From: Mortierella sp. BCC40632
Taxonomy: Eukaryota; Mortierellomycota; Mortierellomycetes; Mortierellales; Mortierellaceae
Length of the DNA: 64,000 nt
Assembly (NCBI GenBank): GCA_011634665.1
Contig: WAEK01000018.1
Span: forward strand, 721,501-785,500
Reading direction: 5' to 3'
The notes under the pieces were generated by a model. It was not told the DNA's origin. It saw only the letters and a program-made list of their open reading frames with translations, and ran no database searches. Positions 1-13,072 of the stretch are shown one piece after another (the first letter of the stretch is position 1; each line of letters opens with the position of its first letter). The translations under genes were made by a program, and so were the position numbers.

Positions 1-2
1 AT

Positions 3-647
3 TGTGAAATTGAAATGGACTCAACAGTGGATCGGATTATCAATAGAGACTGTGCGCCAGAAAGAGATACCCATTCCTCTCTCGATGAATGCTTTCAGAC
101 ACCTCCTGGTACTGCTCAAGTCCCTTCGATGGCTGGTCTGTGGGAGGTATAGCTTGTGGAACGAAACTGGAACTTTTCCGTTTTGTTGGACCTTTGCTTT
201 CTTGGTCATTTTTTAAGCGATTTTTTTTTCGGTATTTTTTTAGGACGATGCTCGGCGGAGGAGAGCTAATAATCTCCCCACTCAAGATATCCCAAAGACT
301 CAAATACGAGATCCTGAAAGCGTCCCTTGGCTCAATCATGATACACTCAAGCATATGGTTGCCGATTTGGTTCAAGAAATGATGGCCAGTCAGAGTCAAG
401 CATATACACCTACTCCAGGTGATTTCAAACGGTTCCCAATCCCCGTAGATCCTCTCGAGAAATCATTCATGACCGCCTATCAGAGCATCGACTTTCTCTG
501 CCCTCGTGAGGACAATGGGTCTGACGACGTTGCCATCTCAACGACTCAGGCAATCCATGAAAACTCGTTTGTATTTAACGAAGAAGAGAGCTCTATCCTC
601 GTGGATGAGTCCGTTATCATTTCTCAATCGGTATGACTTGTGTTGAA

Positions 648-678
<31 letters not shown>

Positions 679-3600
679 CTTAATTTAGTCCGCACAAAAT
701 GGATTGATTATATTTTGGTTCTAATGACTTCTTAATTCCTTCCTACGGCTCAAGGCTGCTATACTTGAAGAAATGAATATGGAATCAAGAAAGGAGACTA
801 TGAAGGGCCTAGCTGGACTGCGAGGCATAGAAGAACTGGATGAGGATGAGGATACACCACTCAATGAACTGGACGACCTTTTGAATGATGAGGACTTATT
901 CGATGACCTCGACCTCTCCGACATGGATGAAATGGATGATATGGATGATTTTACCATTGCTACACCTGGATCTACTCAGAATAACACTGGTTTGAAACCT
1001 CCACCTCGTCAGATCCCCCAGTTTGATGGCGGTGGCGATGGCTCAGACGATGAGAAACCGAAATCGTCCTCTGCTGAGGGAGGTTGGAGAGCTGCCAGAA
1101 AAGCCCTGAGCTTGAAGCGCATCAGGAGCTCCTCTTCTCTGATTGACCGTGAGAAATCTTCAAAGTCTAAGAGCTCTTATGACACCACCACCGGTACATT
1201 AACAACATCGGCTTCCAATGAAGCAGGGGCTGCCTCAACGTCAACCAGCATCACTCATGGATCTTCCTCAGCCACTCCCCCCGATACTTCTTCCCGATCC
1301 CTAACGACACCCTCTAGTCCATCAGCCTCTCAAAAATCCACTCTTTCACTAAGATCTTCTCGGTCGACGACGAGCAGTCTTAAATCATCGCTCAAAGGAA
1401 AATCATTGGTACAGTTTGTTGAGATACCTTCCTCAGCAAAGGCAAAAAAGACTGTCAGGTTAAGTCTTCCAGAAAGCTACTTGGAAGCCCCATCTTCTCT
1501 ACCGGAGACTGCCCGTCATGAGCAAAATGCAACAAACACTTCGGTCCCGAACCCCTCTGTAGTTGGCGATTGCCTTGATGACCCTATAATGGACATTGAC
1601 ACCGATAGCGACATTGAAGTGCTTGAGGGCTCCGCCATAGACGAGGTAACATGGGACAATCGACCTCGCAGAAAGCGCCTCCTAGACTATGACTTTCCCG
1701 AACCCGCGTCGCCAGAGAGAAAGTACTTTCTCTCTACGTTAGATGGAATGTGGTCTCCTCCATCGCCTTCTCCTATTGAGAGACCGGCTTTTTTCTTCTC
1801 ACCACCCCGACCTACATCGCCAACCCCTATCCCAAGTCGATCGCCTAAGGCAGTCAGGTCTGAAAAGTTCGGGCTGCCAGTGGCTATTGAAGATGCCACG
1901 AATCGATCTTCCGAACCCCTTGAAAACACTGGAAAGCACTCTCAATCACAAAACGACATTAGTAATGTATCAAGAGTGAATGAAAGTATCTTGTATGACC
2001 GGAAAGAGCTGAATTCGATGGATCTCGACCTCGATTTGGATCCTGGCGAAGACCACAACAATGTCAATACTGAAAAGAATGACCTTGGACCGCTAGAGTC
2101 GATCCTTGGATCCCGAGACTGGTCCCCTACAGCTGAACAGAGACAAGCCATTACGGCCGAGGACTCTATCCTCCTCGAACCCGGTGATATTAGTCTCTCG
2201 CAAGAAGCCATCGAGCCACTGAATTCCCTTTCAATCAATCCGCCGGCAAATGATGAGCTACATCTGATTCCAGGAGAAGAGAAGAGGCCTCAGACGATGA
2301 CAAAGGTAGAAGACAACACTGATCCGGAACCAAGTCCCGAGATCTGTCAGGAACCAGAATCATTCACTTATAAGTTCTCAATGCCACCACCAAGACCGTA
2401 TGAGCTTTTGTCGACATTTGCCCAACATGGTTTACCGGATACTGTACATCGAATTCCACACTTTTCCGACGAAGCCGACGTTCCACCAAGGGCAAGGATT
2501 TTTGGCGGCAAAGAATTTCGACTTCATTCTCAGGGTCTGAAGACGTTACGTCCATTCCAGTCATCGCTTTCTTTTCGAAACGACACAAGTCGATCTTCTC
2601 AAGCACGTTTCAAGTTCTGGGAACCTAGCCTGCCTCCACCCACTGTAGCTGAGGTGACCTCGTGGCTCAAGGACGAAAAGGAGCGAGCTGTTCAATCGAC
2701 CATCAAACTCAAATCTGCAGCTGAAGAGACCACCCAACAAAGATTGGAAAAGATTTCTCAACTCGAAGGACCCACTCAAAAGAATCCATTTGGTCACAAA
2801 ACAAGTCCTACCAAGATTGCAGGTGTCAATGCGATCGAGAAGGATTTTATTGATTTACTCAGTGTGGAGGTACATTGCGAGACCCGCGGCCAGTTACTAC
2901 CTGATCCGAAAGAGGATAGTATTTCTGCCATTTTCTATTGCTGGCAATCGGAGTCAGAGGGACTATTTTCCAATGGCTGGGTACCAGGGTAAGTCTCTGA
3001 ATAGTACCCGAGAGACATATCTAAATCTCGTTAAGGAGGTCTGTTAGAAGGATGACAGTCGAATAAGTTCACTGACAATTTATTTCAATCTCTATCTATC
3101 TATCTATCTCCCTATTTCCCTCTATTTCTCATTTTTTAGATATAGGGTTGGACTTCTGACGCACAAGGGCGCAGGACTAATGCCCAAACTGGCAATTGGT
3201 CGCATTGGATATGAAATCCATGCTGCCAACAATGAAGAGGACATGTTGAACCGATTTGTGACGATGGTTCGCGAGATGGACCCGGATATTCTGATAGGGT
3301 ACGAAGTCAATAACCTCTCATGGGGTTATCTTGTTGATCGGTACCAGACACTCTTTCACACAGACATGACTAAGCTTCTTTCGCGAGTGCGCCCCATGAA
3401 TGAGAGTCATCTGGCCAAAAGTTCGAAAGAAAACCGGGATTCGTTTAATAGCACTCATAATTCGGGACTCAAGATTGTGGGTCGACATTTGTTCAATGTC
3501 TGGAGATTGATCCGTGCAGAGGTTGCCCTATCGAACTATAGTTTCAACAGTGTTGTCTTTCATATCCTGCAGCAAAGGTAAATCATCACACTTTATTCAA

Positions 3601-6263
3601 ACGTTTGGTATTCAAGAAGCCTGATTTTCTTCGCAAAACAACTCATCTAGCTCTCTTCCGAATAGGATACCCTGTTACTCTCACGAGACTTTAACTAATT
3701 GGTGGAGAGATGGTTCGTCTCTTCATCAAGTAAGGGTCATTCGTCATTATTTGCATCGAGTCCAATATAACCTCCAGTTGGTCGAATCTCAGGAGTTAGT
3801 TTCAAGGACGAGTGAGTTTGCTCGCGTCTTTGGAGTTGATTTTTTCAGTGTCATTTCTCGAGGATCACAATACAAGGTGGAATCACTTATGATTCGTCTG
3901 GCCAAGCCCGAGAATTTTATCATGATATCCCCTAGTCGAGTCCAGGTCGGAGCACAACGTGCTGCTGAGGCGATTCCGATGGTCATGGAGCCGGAGTCGG
4001 GATTCTATGAGGATCCTCTCGTCGTGCTAGACTTTCAGAGTCTTTATCCGAGTATCATGATTGCCTATAATTATTGCTATTCTACATGCCTGGGGAAGCT
4101 AGGGAGCGGAACCCAGTTGGGTGTCACCGAGTACAAGGTCCGAGAGGGTCTACTCCCATTGATGCAGGATCATCTACAACGTAAAAAAAAAAAAAGTCAT
4201 TGGAAAGCGCCTTTTCGCCTATTATTGTTATTATTATTTTTTAACGAGAGCAAAGTGTATAAGATCACCCCTAGATTGACATTCTTTCTTTCTTTCTTTC
4301 TTTTTCATTTCCTGTGGAAATAGTTGCACCCAACTATATGATGTATGTGAACCAGGATGTTCGCCGGGGATTGCTTGGCAGGATGCTTTCTGAGATCTTG
4401 GAAACCCGAGTGATGGTCAAAAAGGCCATGAAAGAATATCCCGATAACAAATCATTGCTCAAGCTCCTGGATGCACGCCAGCTCTCACTCAAGTTTATTG
4501 CCAACGTCACCTATGGCTACACATCAGCATCATTTTCGGGTCGAATGCCTGGAATCGAGATTGCGGATTCAATTGTCTTGTCGGCCCGGGAGACATTGGA
4601 ACGATCGATTCGGTTTGTGAATACGAATCCCAAATGGAATGCCAAAGTTGTTTATGGCGATACAGACAGTATGTTTGTTTCACTCAAGGGAAGGACCCGT
4701 GAGGAAGCATTTGAGATTGGGTATGACATTGCAGAGACGATCACGAAAATGAACCCACGACCTGTCAAGCTTAAATTTGAAAAGGTCTACCATCCGTGCT
4801 TTCTGGTGACCAAAAAGAGGTATGTTGGCTCATCCTATGAGACGCCTGTTCAGAAGGAGCCTATCTTTGATGCCAAGGGAATCGAGACGATCCGGCGAGA
4901 TGGTGTTCCTGCAGTGCAGAAAATCATGGAGCGATGCATCAAGTAAGTGCTATTGTCAGCTGCTTTCAAGTTGTATGAGAAAAAAAGTCCTGTATAAGAC
5001 TTGTTGACATGAAACTTTTGTTTTTTTATGCAAAATGAACAAAGAACAATGTTTAGAACCCAGGACCTCTCTCAAGTCAAATCGTATTTCGTCCGCCAGA
5101 TGGCAAAGATTCTGGAGGGCCGGACACCAGTGCCTGATTTGATGTTTGGAAAAGAAGTTCGGGTTGGTGGATATAGCGAAAGAGGAGTTCCTCCTCCAGG
5201 AGCCATTGTGAGCGCAAGAAGAATGGAGGTTGATCCACGTTCCGAACCTCAATATGGAGAACGTGTTCCTTATGTTGTCGTTTATGGAGACCCAGGGTCC
5301 AGATTAACAGATCAAGTAGTGGAACCCAAGGAACTCCTCAGGAACCGAGACTTACGGCTCAATGGAGAATACTATATCCGGAAGCAGATTATTCCCTCGC
5401 TTGAGAGAATCTTCCAGCTTGTGGGCGCAGATGTCCGATCCTGGTACGATGAGATGCCACGTATCCAAAGGGCCTCCCCATTGACACATTCCGCCTCGGG
5501 AGGCATGGGTGCCCTGACTAATGGCCTACCGTCAACAGAAAATGCTGCCATATCAATTGCAGAGATGTACAACCAGTATTCCAATGCTGCAGGCAGTTCC
5601 AGTACTGTACATGACCCCTCCGTCGTTGGAACGAACACCTTGGTTGGTATGAACGCTTCATCACACCCTGGATCAGTCTCGTTCAAGCCACGGAGAAAGG
5701 GTGGGAAAGGTTTCGTCTCGATTGGTACCCGCATTGACCGATACTACCAGAGCCAACTCTGTATTATTTGTGGCAAAATGGTTGTCGGACAGTCGATGAA
5801 CAAAGGTAAGGAATAGAAGGGAGGGAGGGGTGACTGAGAACAAAATCAAACGTCAGAGATATGTAATTTGTCATAAAATGGGCACTAACCAACTTTTCTT
5901 TCAATATTTTTGGATACAGAGCTTTGTGCAGAGTGCAAGAGTGATGAAGGGAAGGCCAAGACGATCCTGATTCTTCAGAGCCGACTATCGCGTGCAGAAA
6001 AACTCTTTCAGGCGACTGTCGATGTCTGTAGTTCATGTTGTCGTGCTGCCCCGAATGGTGGTGCAGGAGTAGGATCAGGAGTTCCTGTGTACTGGGACGA
6101 AGCGGCGCTTGTGACCCCGGCCAATACAGGAGTTGATTGGGTGGCATGTACGAGCATGGAGTGCACCGTCCTTTGGCAGCGAAGAAAAGCGCAAGACGGG
6201 GTATTGATAACAAGATCCCTGACTGACCGAGTCATCACCCAGCTGGACATGCTAGAATTCTGA
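3..6263 (+). CDS. REV3: DNA polymerase zeta catalytic subunit (Rev3), 3' part
   Basis: B-family polymerase for translesion synthesis in the nucleus. The 5' end lies outside the window; 1,809 residues are visible. Exons that close in frame: 3-146, 244-630, 755-2988, 3140-3577, 3666-4180, 4324-4942, 5057-5805, 5920-6263. After a long disordered part with an acidic stretch (about 830-950), the exonuclease-like domain contains DPDILIGYEVNNLSWGYL (about 3280-3335), a Rev3 signature lacking the proofreading aspartate. Motif A is DFQSLYPS (near 4030), motif B KFIANVTYGYTS (near 4492) and motif C YGDTDS (near 4656). The C-terminus has two cysteine clusters: CIIC...CAEC (CysA) and CSSC...CTSMEC (CysB, the expected 4Fe-4S site that also contacts accessory subunits). 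An AATAAA lies at 6297-6302. Introns include A- and T-runs. I see no frameshift. Family call is very secure; the missing N-terminus cannot be judged. Confidence 0.96.
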
Positions 6264-8976
6264 GGGTCATATCTTTGAATACTCCTCACCCATTGGAATA
6301 AATATTTTGCTCTTTCTAAGAATGACAGAAAAGTCGATCCGATGAGATCATTTGGATGTAGAAATGAGTATTGAGATTGGTTGTAACGGCCCGCACCAAT
6401 CCCACACTATTCTTTAGAGCTAGACCTTAAGAGATACAAGGAAAGGAGGCCCGAGCCACGGTCTACGAGTCAATAGGGAGGCCTGGGGAAAGTTCATGTA
6501 TCACTTCCCACACGCATCTCGGTGGGTGCAGTGAGAGGGAAAGACCCGTCCTTCCCCCCTTCCCTCTCAATCTTTCATTTACAACCATGGGTTGGCACAA
6601 GGAGCAGGCAGTAACAGGGTTGATTTCGACTCGAGCACCAGTAGACTTGAACTTTGCATCAAATATCTGGAACACCGCTTCCTCTCCCTCCACCTCCAAG
6701 TATTTATCAGCATTGAAAAGGCTTTGAGAGTTGATAGATTAGACAGACAATAAAAGACTTGTCAGTCATCTCGAGATGGTGGGAAACGGACTGGACAAAG
6801 TGGACTGACGGACGGGGCAATCTGTGGGTGTTGAATGAACCGAAGTGAGACGGAGAACTGCATTTTTAGCTGCTAAGCAAGTCAATGCATTCCTCCTTCC
6901 TTCCCCCCTCATGCTATTCAATTGTCGTCTGCTGATTCTGTCAGGCGCTGCTTGTTCTGAATGGTAATTTGACCTAATATGGCAGGAAAACTCGGAGTTA
7001 GTAGTGGATCCTTCTCTCCTCTTACTTGACCTTTTGGTCAATGCCAAATATTCAGTATGCATCTACCAAGTTATTTCTTTCAAGGGGGGGCCATGATAAC
7101 CTTTTCTTCTTCCTAGATATCCCTTGCAGGAGGAGGGGGGGGGGAGTCCAATATCTTTTCCAAAGCGATTCGCGCTTATTGTGAAAGGAGTCGGTGAGAA
7201 AAGATAATGGAGGCCGCGTAAGTCTGGGTATTTCCTTAAATATGAAAGACTAACACAATTGAAAGAAGAATGCTGAGGTTGAGGTTGAATATTGGATTGA
7301 ATGACCCTATGACTCCAAAGTCATGTGTGAGATGGAGGAATCAACAAGCTCCAGTAACTGCTGTGCTCTGTTCTACCAACGGGATTTTTTTTTTAGCTGA
7401 TCAGAGCAATGTTAGCCTGGTCCTCATGGGACTGATACGATACGACCTTTCCAGATTGATGTCATGCAAAAATAATAGTACCAATGGGTTAGGGTCATGA
7501 TCTTGAACCGGTTTCACTCTTTCTCCCCTCGACTAAGCGATATGAACGCTGTTGACCACGGCAGCGAACTCTTGATTATCTTTCCAAGGTCCTCAGCCGC
7601 CGATGTGGAACCTATCAAGATGAAAAGTCGATGCCTATGTTAAGCTCATACTCAGCCGTGACTGGAGGCGGAGGATCTGGTGGCAAAGTCAAGGAGAAAC
7701 GTGCTCTCTCTTTTTTTTTTATAATTTGCCACCATCAGATGCACAAACACAGGATGCATGGAGAGCTTGAGGGAGAGGTTCGCTGGAAGCGGAATTTGCT
7801 TCGCCACCTTCCCGTGGCTTCTAATGAGCCACTGTTCACGTCCTTGTGCCTGGATTGCAAACTCCTCTGCCCGCACAGGACTTCAACCGAGAGAACTCCC
7901 CCCCCCCTATTGCCATTGAAGGGCTGGTGGGGGCTGGCGCAAAATGAGGAGGCAAGCAGGGCAAGTGGCGAAGGTACAGGGAAGGAAAGAAAGAAAGAAG
8001 GCGGTGTGGAAGCACTAAAAGATCACGTCAATGGTCTGACCCTTTTGAAAAGGATCGGCTTTATGATGTGAATACTAGTGCACAGAGTCAAGCGCCCTTG
8101 GGGATGGGACTAGAGATAGTGTCACAAAGAGAGCATGTTGATCGTCGACAAAACACGCTATACGTACAGTACTCAGCGGCAGTGCAGCTGGAGGATTCTT
8201 GTTTGGATCCAGCGCCATGCTTTGTTCCAAAGTCGCCCGCGCCGCTGTTGCCGCAAACGAGGGGGGCACGAGGGGGCAAAGCTGGGTTGCAAAAAATGGC
8301 ATTGCGAGAAAAAAAAAAAAAAAAAAATAGTATTTTATGCTTGAGTGGAATCATACTCCTGGTGTACTCCTACCTGGGTCAACATTGCCAGCGATCAAGG
8401 CTACGTCCCCGTGTCTACTCCTGTGGACTCTCGGACGATGGTCCCGAGTGCCTGTCCGGTGGCTACGAGACTTTGCCCAATTGAGAGTTTCGTGGCCCAG
8501 ATCATCCATGGTGTGCTCATTTTATGCATCCTGGGATAGGGAGAAGAAGAAGAGGGGGTGGGGGTAAAGCGGGCGAAGGGAAGCCTCCGAGTGGCCCTCT
8601 TCTTGCCTCGTTTTTTTCTTTTGCTTTTTTTTTGTTCTAAGGTAAGGTGCGGAAGGACATGCATGGGCGGCATGCTCCTTCAAGGCCGGCATGCAAGGCC
8701 CCTTGGTCCCTGCAAGGGCGAGGAATGGGCCCTTGGAGCGGTGTGGGGCATTTCTGATGCCTGGCTGGCATTGAGGCGTGTGTTTCTGTATATGGGGCGA
8801 GAGGGTGAGAAAGAGAATGATGATAATGATGATGGCCTTTTTTTTTTTTTTTTTTTTTTTGGCAGGTGATAGTCCATGAGCGAGTGAGAGAAGAAAGAGA
8901 GTGAGAGAGAGAGTTGAGAGAGAGTGAATGATTGAGATAGTGAGACAGCGCCCGGTCCGGCCCACGTCGAGGAGTG
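6264..8976. other. Intergenic region, no supported gene
   Basis: About 2.7 kb between the REV3 stop and the CT-rich leader of the zinc-finger gene. It holds short G- and C-runs, A-runs (8311-8327) and a T-run (8838-8860). Open frames here mostly overlap each other on both strands and look like by-products of biased composition. The only stretch with protein-like composition is the minus-strand piece at 6463-6718, listed separately. A GGTGGCAAA sequence, identical to the yeast Rpn4 (PACE) site, lies at 7679-7687; its relevance here is unknown. Confidence 0.6.
6463..6718 (-). CDS. Possible small exon or gene fragment
   Basis: The minus strand stays open from about 6718 to a stop at 6463 and reads as SLFNADKYLEVEG, then VFQIFDAKFKS and ACSLCQPM. 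Amino-acid use looks like a real protein rather than biased DNA. A plausible start codon lies at 6770 (reads MTDK), but joining it needs a 37-nt intron with a GTCTTT donor, which is unusually short and weak. It lies convergent to REV3. I do not recognise the family. It may be a small gene, a decayed exon or chance. Confidence 0.25.
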
Positions 8977-11270
8977 ACGACCAATAAGACCCTCGGCTTC
9001 CGTCGACTTGGCCCGGCCTCCTCCTCGCTCTCTCTCCTCCACCTCCTGTGCGTTCGTGCGCCCTTACCAGAAAGAGAGAAAAGAGAAGAGAAGAGAGAGA
9101 GCACCCGCCTCTCTTCAGACTCTCCTCTTCCTCCTCTTCTTCCGTCTCCTCTCTGCCTTGGCCGTGTCTGTCTGTCTGTTTGCCTGCCTGCCCATACAGA
9201 CACCCCTTCGCCTTGCTGTGTATGTGCAGCATCGGCGCATATGCTGGATCGCTCCTTCATCCTGCCGCCATCCGCCATCCGCCATCTTCCACCACGCCGT
9301 GCCCGACCCACAAGGTCGAGACCCACCGTTTGCCATTGTTGTGCGTCATTTGCGATTCATTTCAGAACTCCATTGGCGATTCATTTCCGCATCCTTCTGC
9401 ACCCGTCTCCCATTCTCTGCAGCTGCTGCGGACCCCCTGCGCCCTCGCTCCCTCATTTCACACCCCTTCCACCCCCACACCCCTCCCGCCCCCGAGAGCC
9501 CATCGTCTCATTCACTCACTCGCTCTCTTTCTCTCTTTTCCTCTCTTTTCCGAGCACAGCGAGAGTGCTGCGAGTCCAGCTGTCGATCGCACATTTCTAA
9601 TCTTTTTTGACCGCTGTGACTCCCAGACTGCCCGACTGCAGCACAGCACCCAGTCAAGCGTTCTGGGTCGGCGACTAAACCGCGCGGGAGACCTCAGTCC
9701 ACGGGCTACACGGGTTTGGGAAGCACAGCTTCCCAACGGCCCACAAGCTTTCATCGATCGCCCTTCTCGCGTGGGAGACTAAAAAAATACTGAGACGGTA
9801 AGCTTATTGGTGGCAACGGACGCACCTATTCAAAGGACGCGGCTGCACTCGGAGCCAGGGACACGACAGAAATCGAGTGCGCTCGCACACACACACACGC
9901 GCACACACACACATACACATACACACACGCGCGCACCAACGCACGTACACACAAACACACTCGCACAAGCGCACAGGTGGCTCTGTCCATTCACCAGAGA
10001 AGAAGACGGACTAGTTGACTTGACTGGGGGAGAGACACAGCGCAGACACAAACTCAAAGGAAAAAAAAACTTTATCTCGCGATCTGCTTGGTGGCAACGG
10101 CCATTTGCCTGTCTCATATAAATTGGGCGACTTTTTTTTTTTTTTTTTATTTCTTTCGGACTTTTTCTTTTTTCTTTTCTTTTTTCTTTGTTTGCTCGCG
10201 CGCATCCTTCTCCAAAGTGCATCCTCTCCTCTACCACCACCAGCATACACTCTTTCTCTCCTGCGCACTTTTTTTTTCTTCTTCAACTCTTTCTCTTCTT
10301 CTTTTCTCTCTCTGCGCCCCCCACACCACTACCATTGTTTGCAAATCCGTTCCCTCATTCCCATCCATCGCCTCCTCCTGTATCTTCACCCCCACACACT
10401 TTCTGCCTTGTCCCCATCCCTTGCCTCCCCCTCCCCCTTCGGATCCGACGCCGGCGCAGACAGCTGCACAAATCCGCGCCTTCTGTTTGCGCCAGCCCAC
10501 CGATTGATCTGTGTCCGATCTTTGATCCTCCCTTGCCGGTCTTCTCTTTCTTTCCCTATCCACGCGCCGCTTATTATTTTTTTTTTTCTTCTTCTCTTTT
10601 TTTTTTTTTTTGTTTTTTTTTCCTCCTCCTGTACTATCGACGCTATCCCTGCCTGGCTGGCATCCAGTACACAGAAACATTCGCGGGGATCCCTTCCTTT
10701 CTCTTTTTCTTTTTCTCTCATATCCCTGCAGATAAAGACCTCGTCTCATTTCACGCTCTGTCCCCTCCTTCACCTCCCCCCCCCCTCCTTCACCTCCTCC
10801 TCCCTCCTCTGTCTTCTTCTCGTGAAGTGTTCAGGGACAAATTGTGGCCATTGGCACTGCTTCCATTCTTGCCTAGTCTACCCAAACATAGCCCTTTGAC
10901 CCTGTCCCCGCACCTGCCAGAAACGAGATTCGCTGCCATCCGTCCGTCCGCTCTTTCTCTCCCATCTTTTTCTATTTTTTCCTTCTCTCTCTCTCTCCTC
11001 TCTCTTCTCTTTCTTACTTTCTCTGAGCCACAACCACATTTGATCCCCTCTGAACCACTGCGACTCTCTGTGTTTGTCCCCCCCAAAGCCTGACCGACTG
11101 ATAGTCCCACAGCCAACGAGTTCCATTCGGCACCAAGACTCATCACACCGCCTTTTACTCGCACGCGCTCGTCCACATCCTTTTTCCATCCTGTCCGTCT
11201 TTTCTCACTCTATCTTTCTCATCCACCTCTGGTCTGGATCTTTTTACCTCCTCTCCTCACACAGCCAAAC
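8977..11270 (+). promoter_or_regulatory. CT-rich promoter and probable long 5' leader
   Basis: From about 8980 to the start codon at 11271 the plus strand is strongly biased to C and T, broken only by an A-rich/CA stretch near 9780-10080. The bias keeps several plus-strand frames open at once, so long frames here should not be taken as genes. Two copies of the 12-mer TTGGTGGCAACG lie at 9807-9818 and 10088-10099. Long pyrimidine leaders are common ahead of fungal regulatory genes; that this one is transcribed is inference. Confidence 0.55.
9884..9962 (+). repeat. Imperfect (CA)n microsatellite
   Basis: A run of CA dinucleotides interrupted by CG, TA and AA steps inside the putative leader of the zinc-finger gene. 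Confidence 0.9.
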
Positions 11271-12366
11271 ATGCTGGCCAACAAGCCCGTCCAGGAGGGC
11301 AACCATCCTCTTCCCCTTCCACGTCCACTCCCACTCCAGCATCCGCACCGGCATTCGTTCCCACTGTCACAGCCACACCACGGCGCCTTTTCACACTCCC
11401 AGTCTCTTTCACGCACACAAGATCACCGTGAGAATCTTGCTTCGTTTCAACCCGACCGACGCCACCTCCTCTCGTGCCCACGCCAGAACCATCTGTATAA
11501 ACCACTCCAGCAAGAGTCGATCGAATCGGTGTTTCATTCGTCACGTCGCCACCACGAACCGCCAACACACGAGATCCATCAATATTACAGAGATCAGTAT
11601 CCAATGTCGCGACAAAGTTGCGACTCGAGATCCTCAGCTTACCTTGGGTACTTTGGTCCCGGAGATATGTCCCAATCCCTGTCACCATCATCATCTCCTC
11701 CTCCCTCCTCGACAGTCACCATCCGCCCTACTATTGCTAACATGGTGTCGTCATCGCCTCCTCCGTCCCATCAACAACGATACTCGCGCTCGACTTCTCC
11801 TCCCGTGCGACTCTCCTCATCACCGCCGCGTCCTGCTGCCGACACCTCGCTCCGCTCTGCAGGGTTCTGTCGTTCACCGTCTCCTGCCTCTTCACCGTCC
11901 TCCTGCGAGAAGATGTGCATGTCTCCTGAACTCGAGCCGCAGATGCAATATCCTCCTCAACATCGGCGCTCCCACTATCACCCTGCATCCCCTTCCTCAG
12001 ACCCTGCCCCTCTCCTAGCTCAGGCTCACAAGAGAGACGACCTCCGGTGGGATCCTGAACTCGACCATGACGTGGTGATGACCAGGTCATACAAACAGGG
12101 CTTTGAGGTCGAGGAACTGTCATCATCCGACTCGATGATGATGGACCACTGCGAGCCTTTGAGGACATGGTCCTCAGCTTCATCCTCAAGAGTAACAAGC
12201 TCGCCGTCCCCTGTTATGGCTCACACATCTTCGTACTCAACGCCGTCCATGTCTTCATCAGTTTCAACGCCGCCCATGCTAGTCTCAAAGAATGCAGTCG
12301 CATACCATGCTCCACTTGAACGAGAGCCCTCACATCAACGGCAACACCAGCATTCGCAACAACAGC

Positions 12367-12405
<39 letters not shown>

Positions 12406-13037
12406 TGCCAGTGCATCGACCGTATACACAACAACAGATTCACCATGAATCGACTTTGTTCTATCGTGGCGAGCCCATTGAAAGACATGCTAGATATCAC
12501 GCACAGTTGCCAGAAGATAACTCAGCCCTGTCGGCTGGATCTGCAGAGACCAAACTTCCCAAGTTCCATACTCCTCGGAAATCGAGATCAATGCGTGCTT
12601 GCGATTACTACCCAAGGGAGCCCTATGCGCACGATCTATCGCGCCATCAACGCTCGTCGAGTCTCGAGTCGACATCGTCGGCCTTTCCTGCTCAGCCATC
12701 ACGGACTTCGCCGGATCGCTCACCAACCCCTCCATTGATGGGACAACAAGCTTTGCGTGACCAAACCATGTTGAGCCGTCGACACGGTGCACTGCCCAAG
12801 AACCTTGAGCTTATGAGTGAGGCGCAGCGGATCCTTTATGAGCGCCACCCTCCCTCGCCAGAATACGTACGTTCTGCATCTGCACCATCTTCACCACCTC
12901 CATCTGGCTCGAGAGTGTGTGTACCTATGTCATCCAGTAACAGGGAGCCGAATTTGGCCTCTCAAGGCCGAGATCGACCAGGGCAGCCATCTCTGCAACA
13001 GACGCAACCACAACCGCCACAACCGCCACAACCGCCA

Positions 13038-13072
<35 letters not shown>

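Noticed and set aside
9008..9782. Overlapping frames on both strands near 8.5-9.8 kb
   Set aside because: Low-complexity by-products of CT/GA-rich DNA, with no consistent splicing or domain.
10105..11093. Long plus-strand open frames of 264-301 codons in the CT-rich leader
   Set aside because: Several frames are open at the same time because of C/T bias; the products are Ser/Pro/Leu/Phe runs without any domain.
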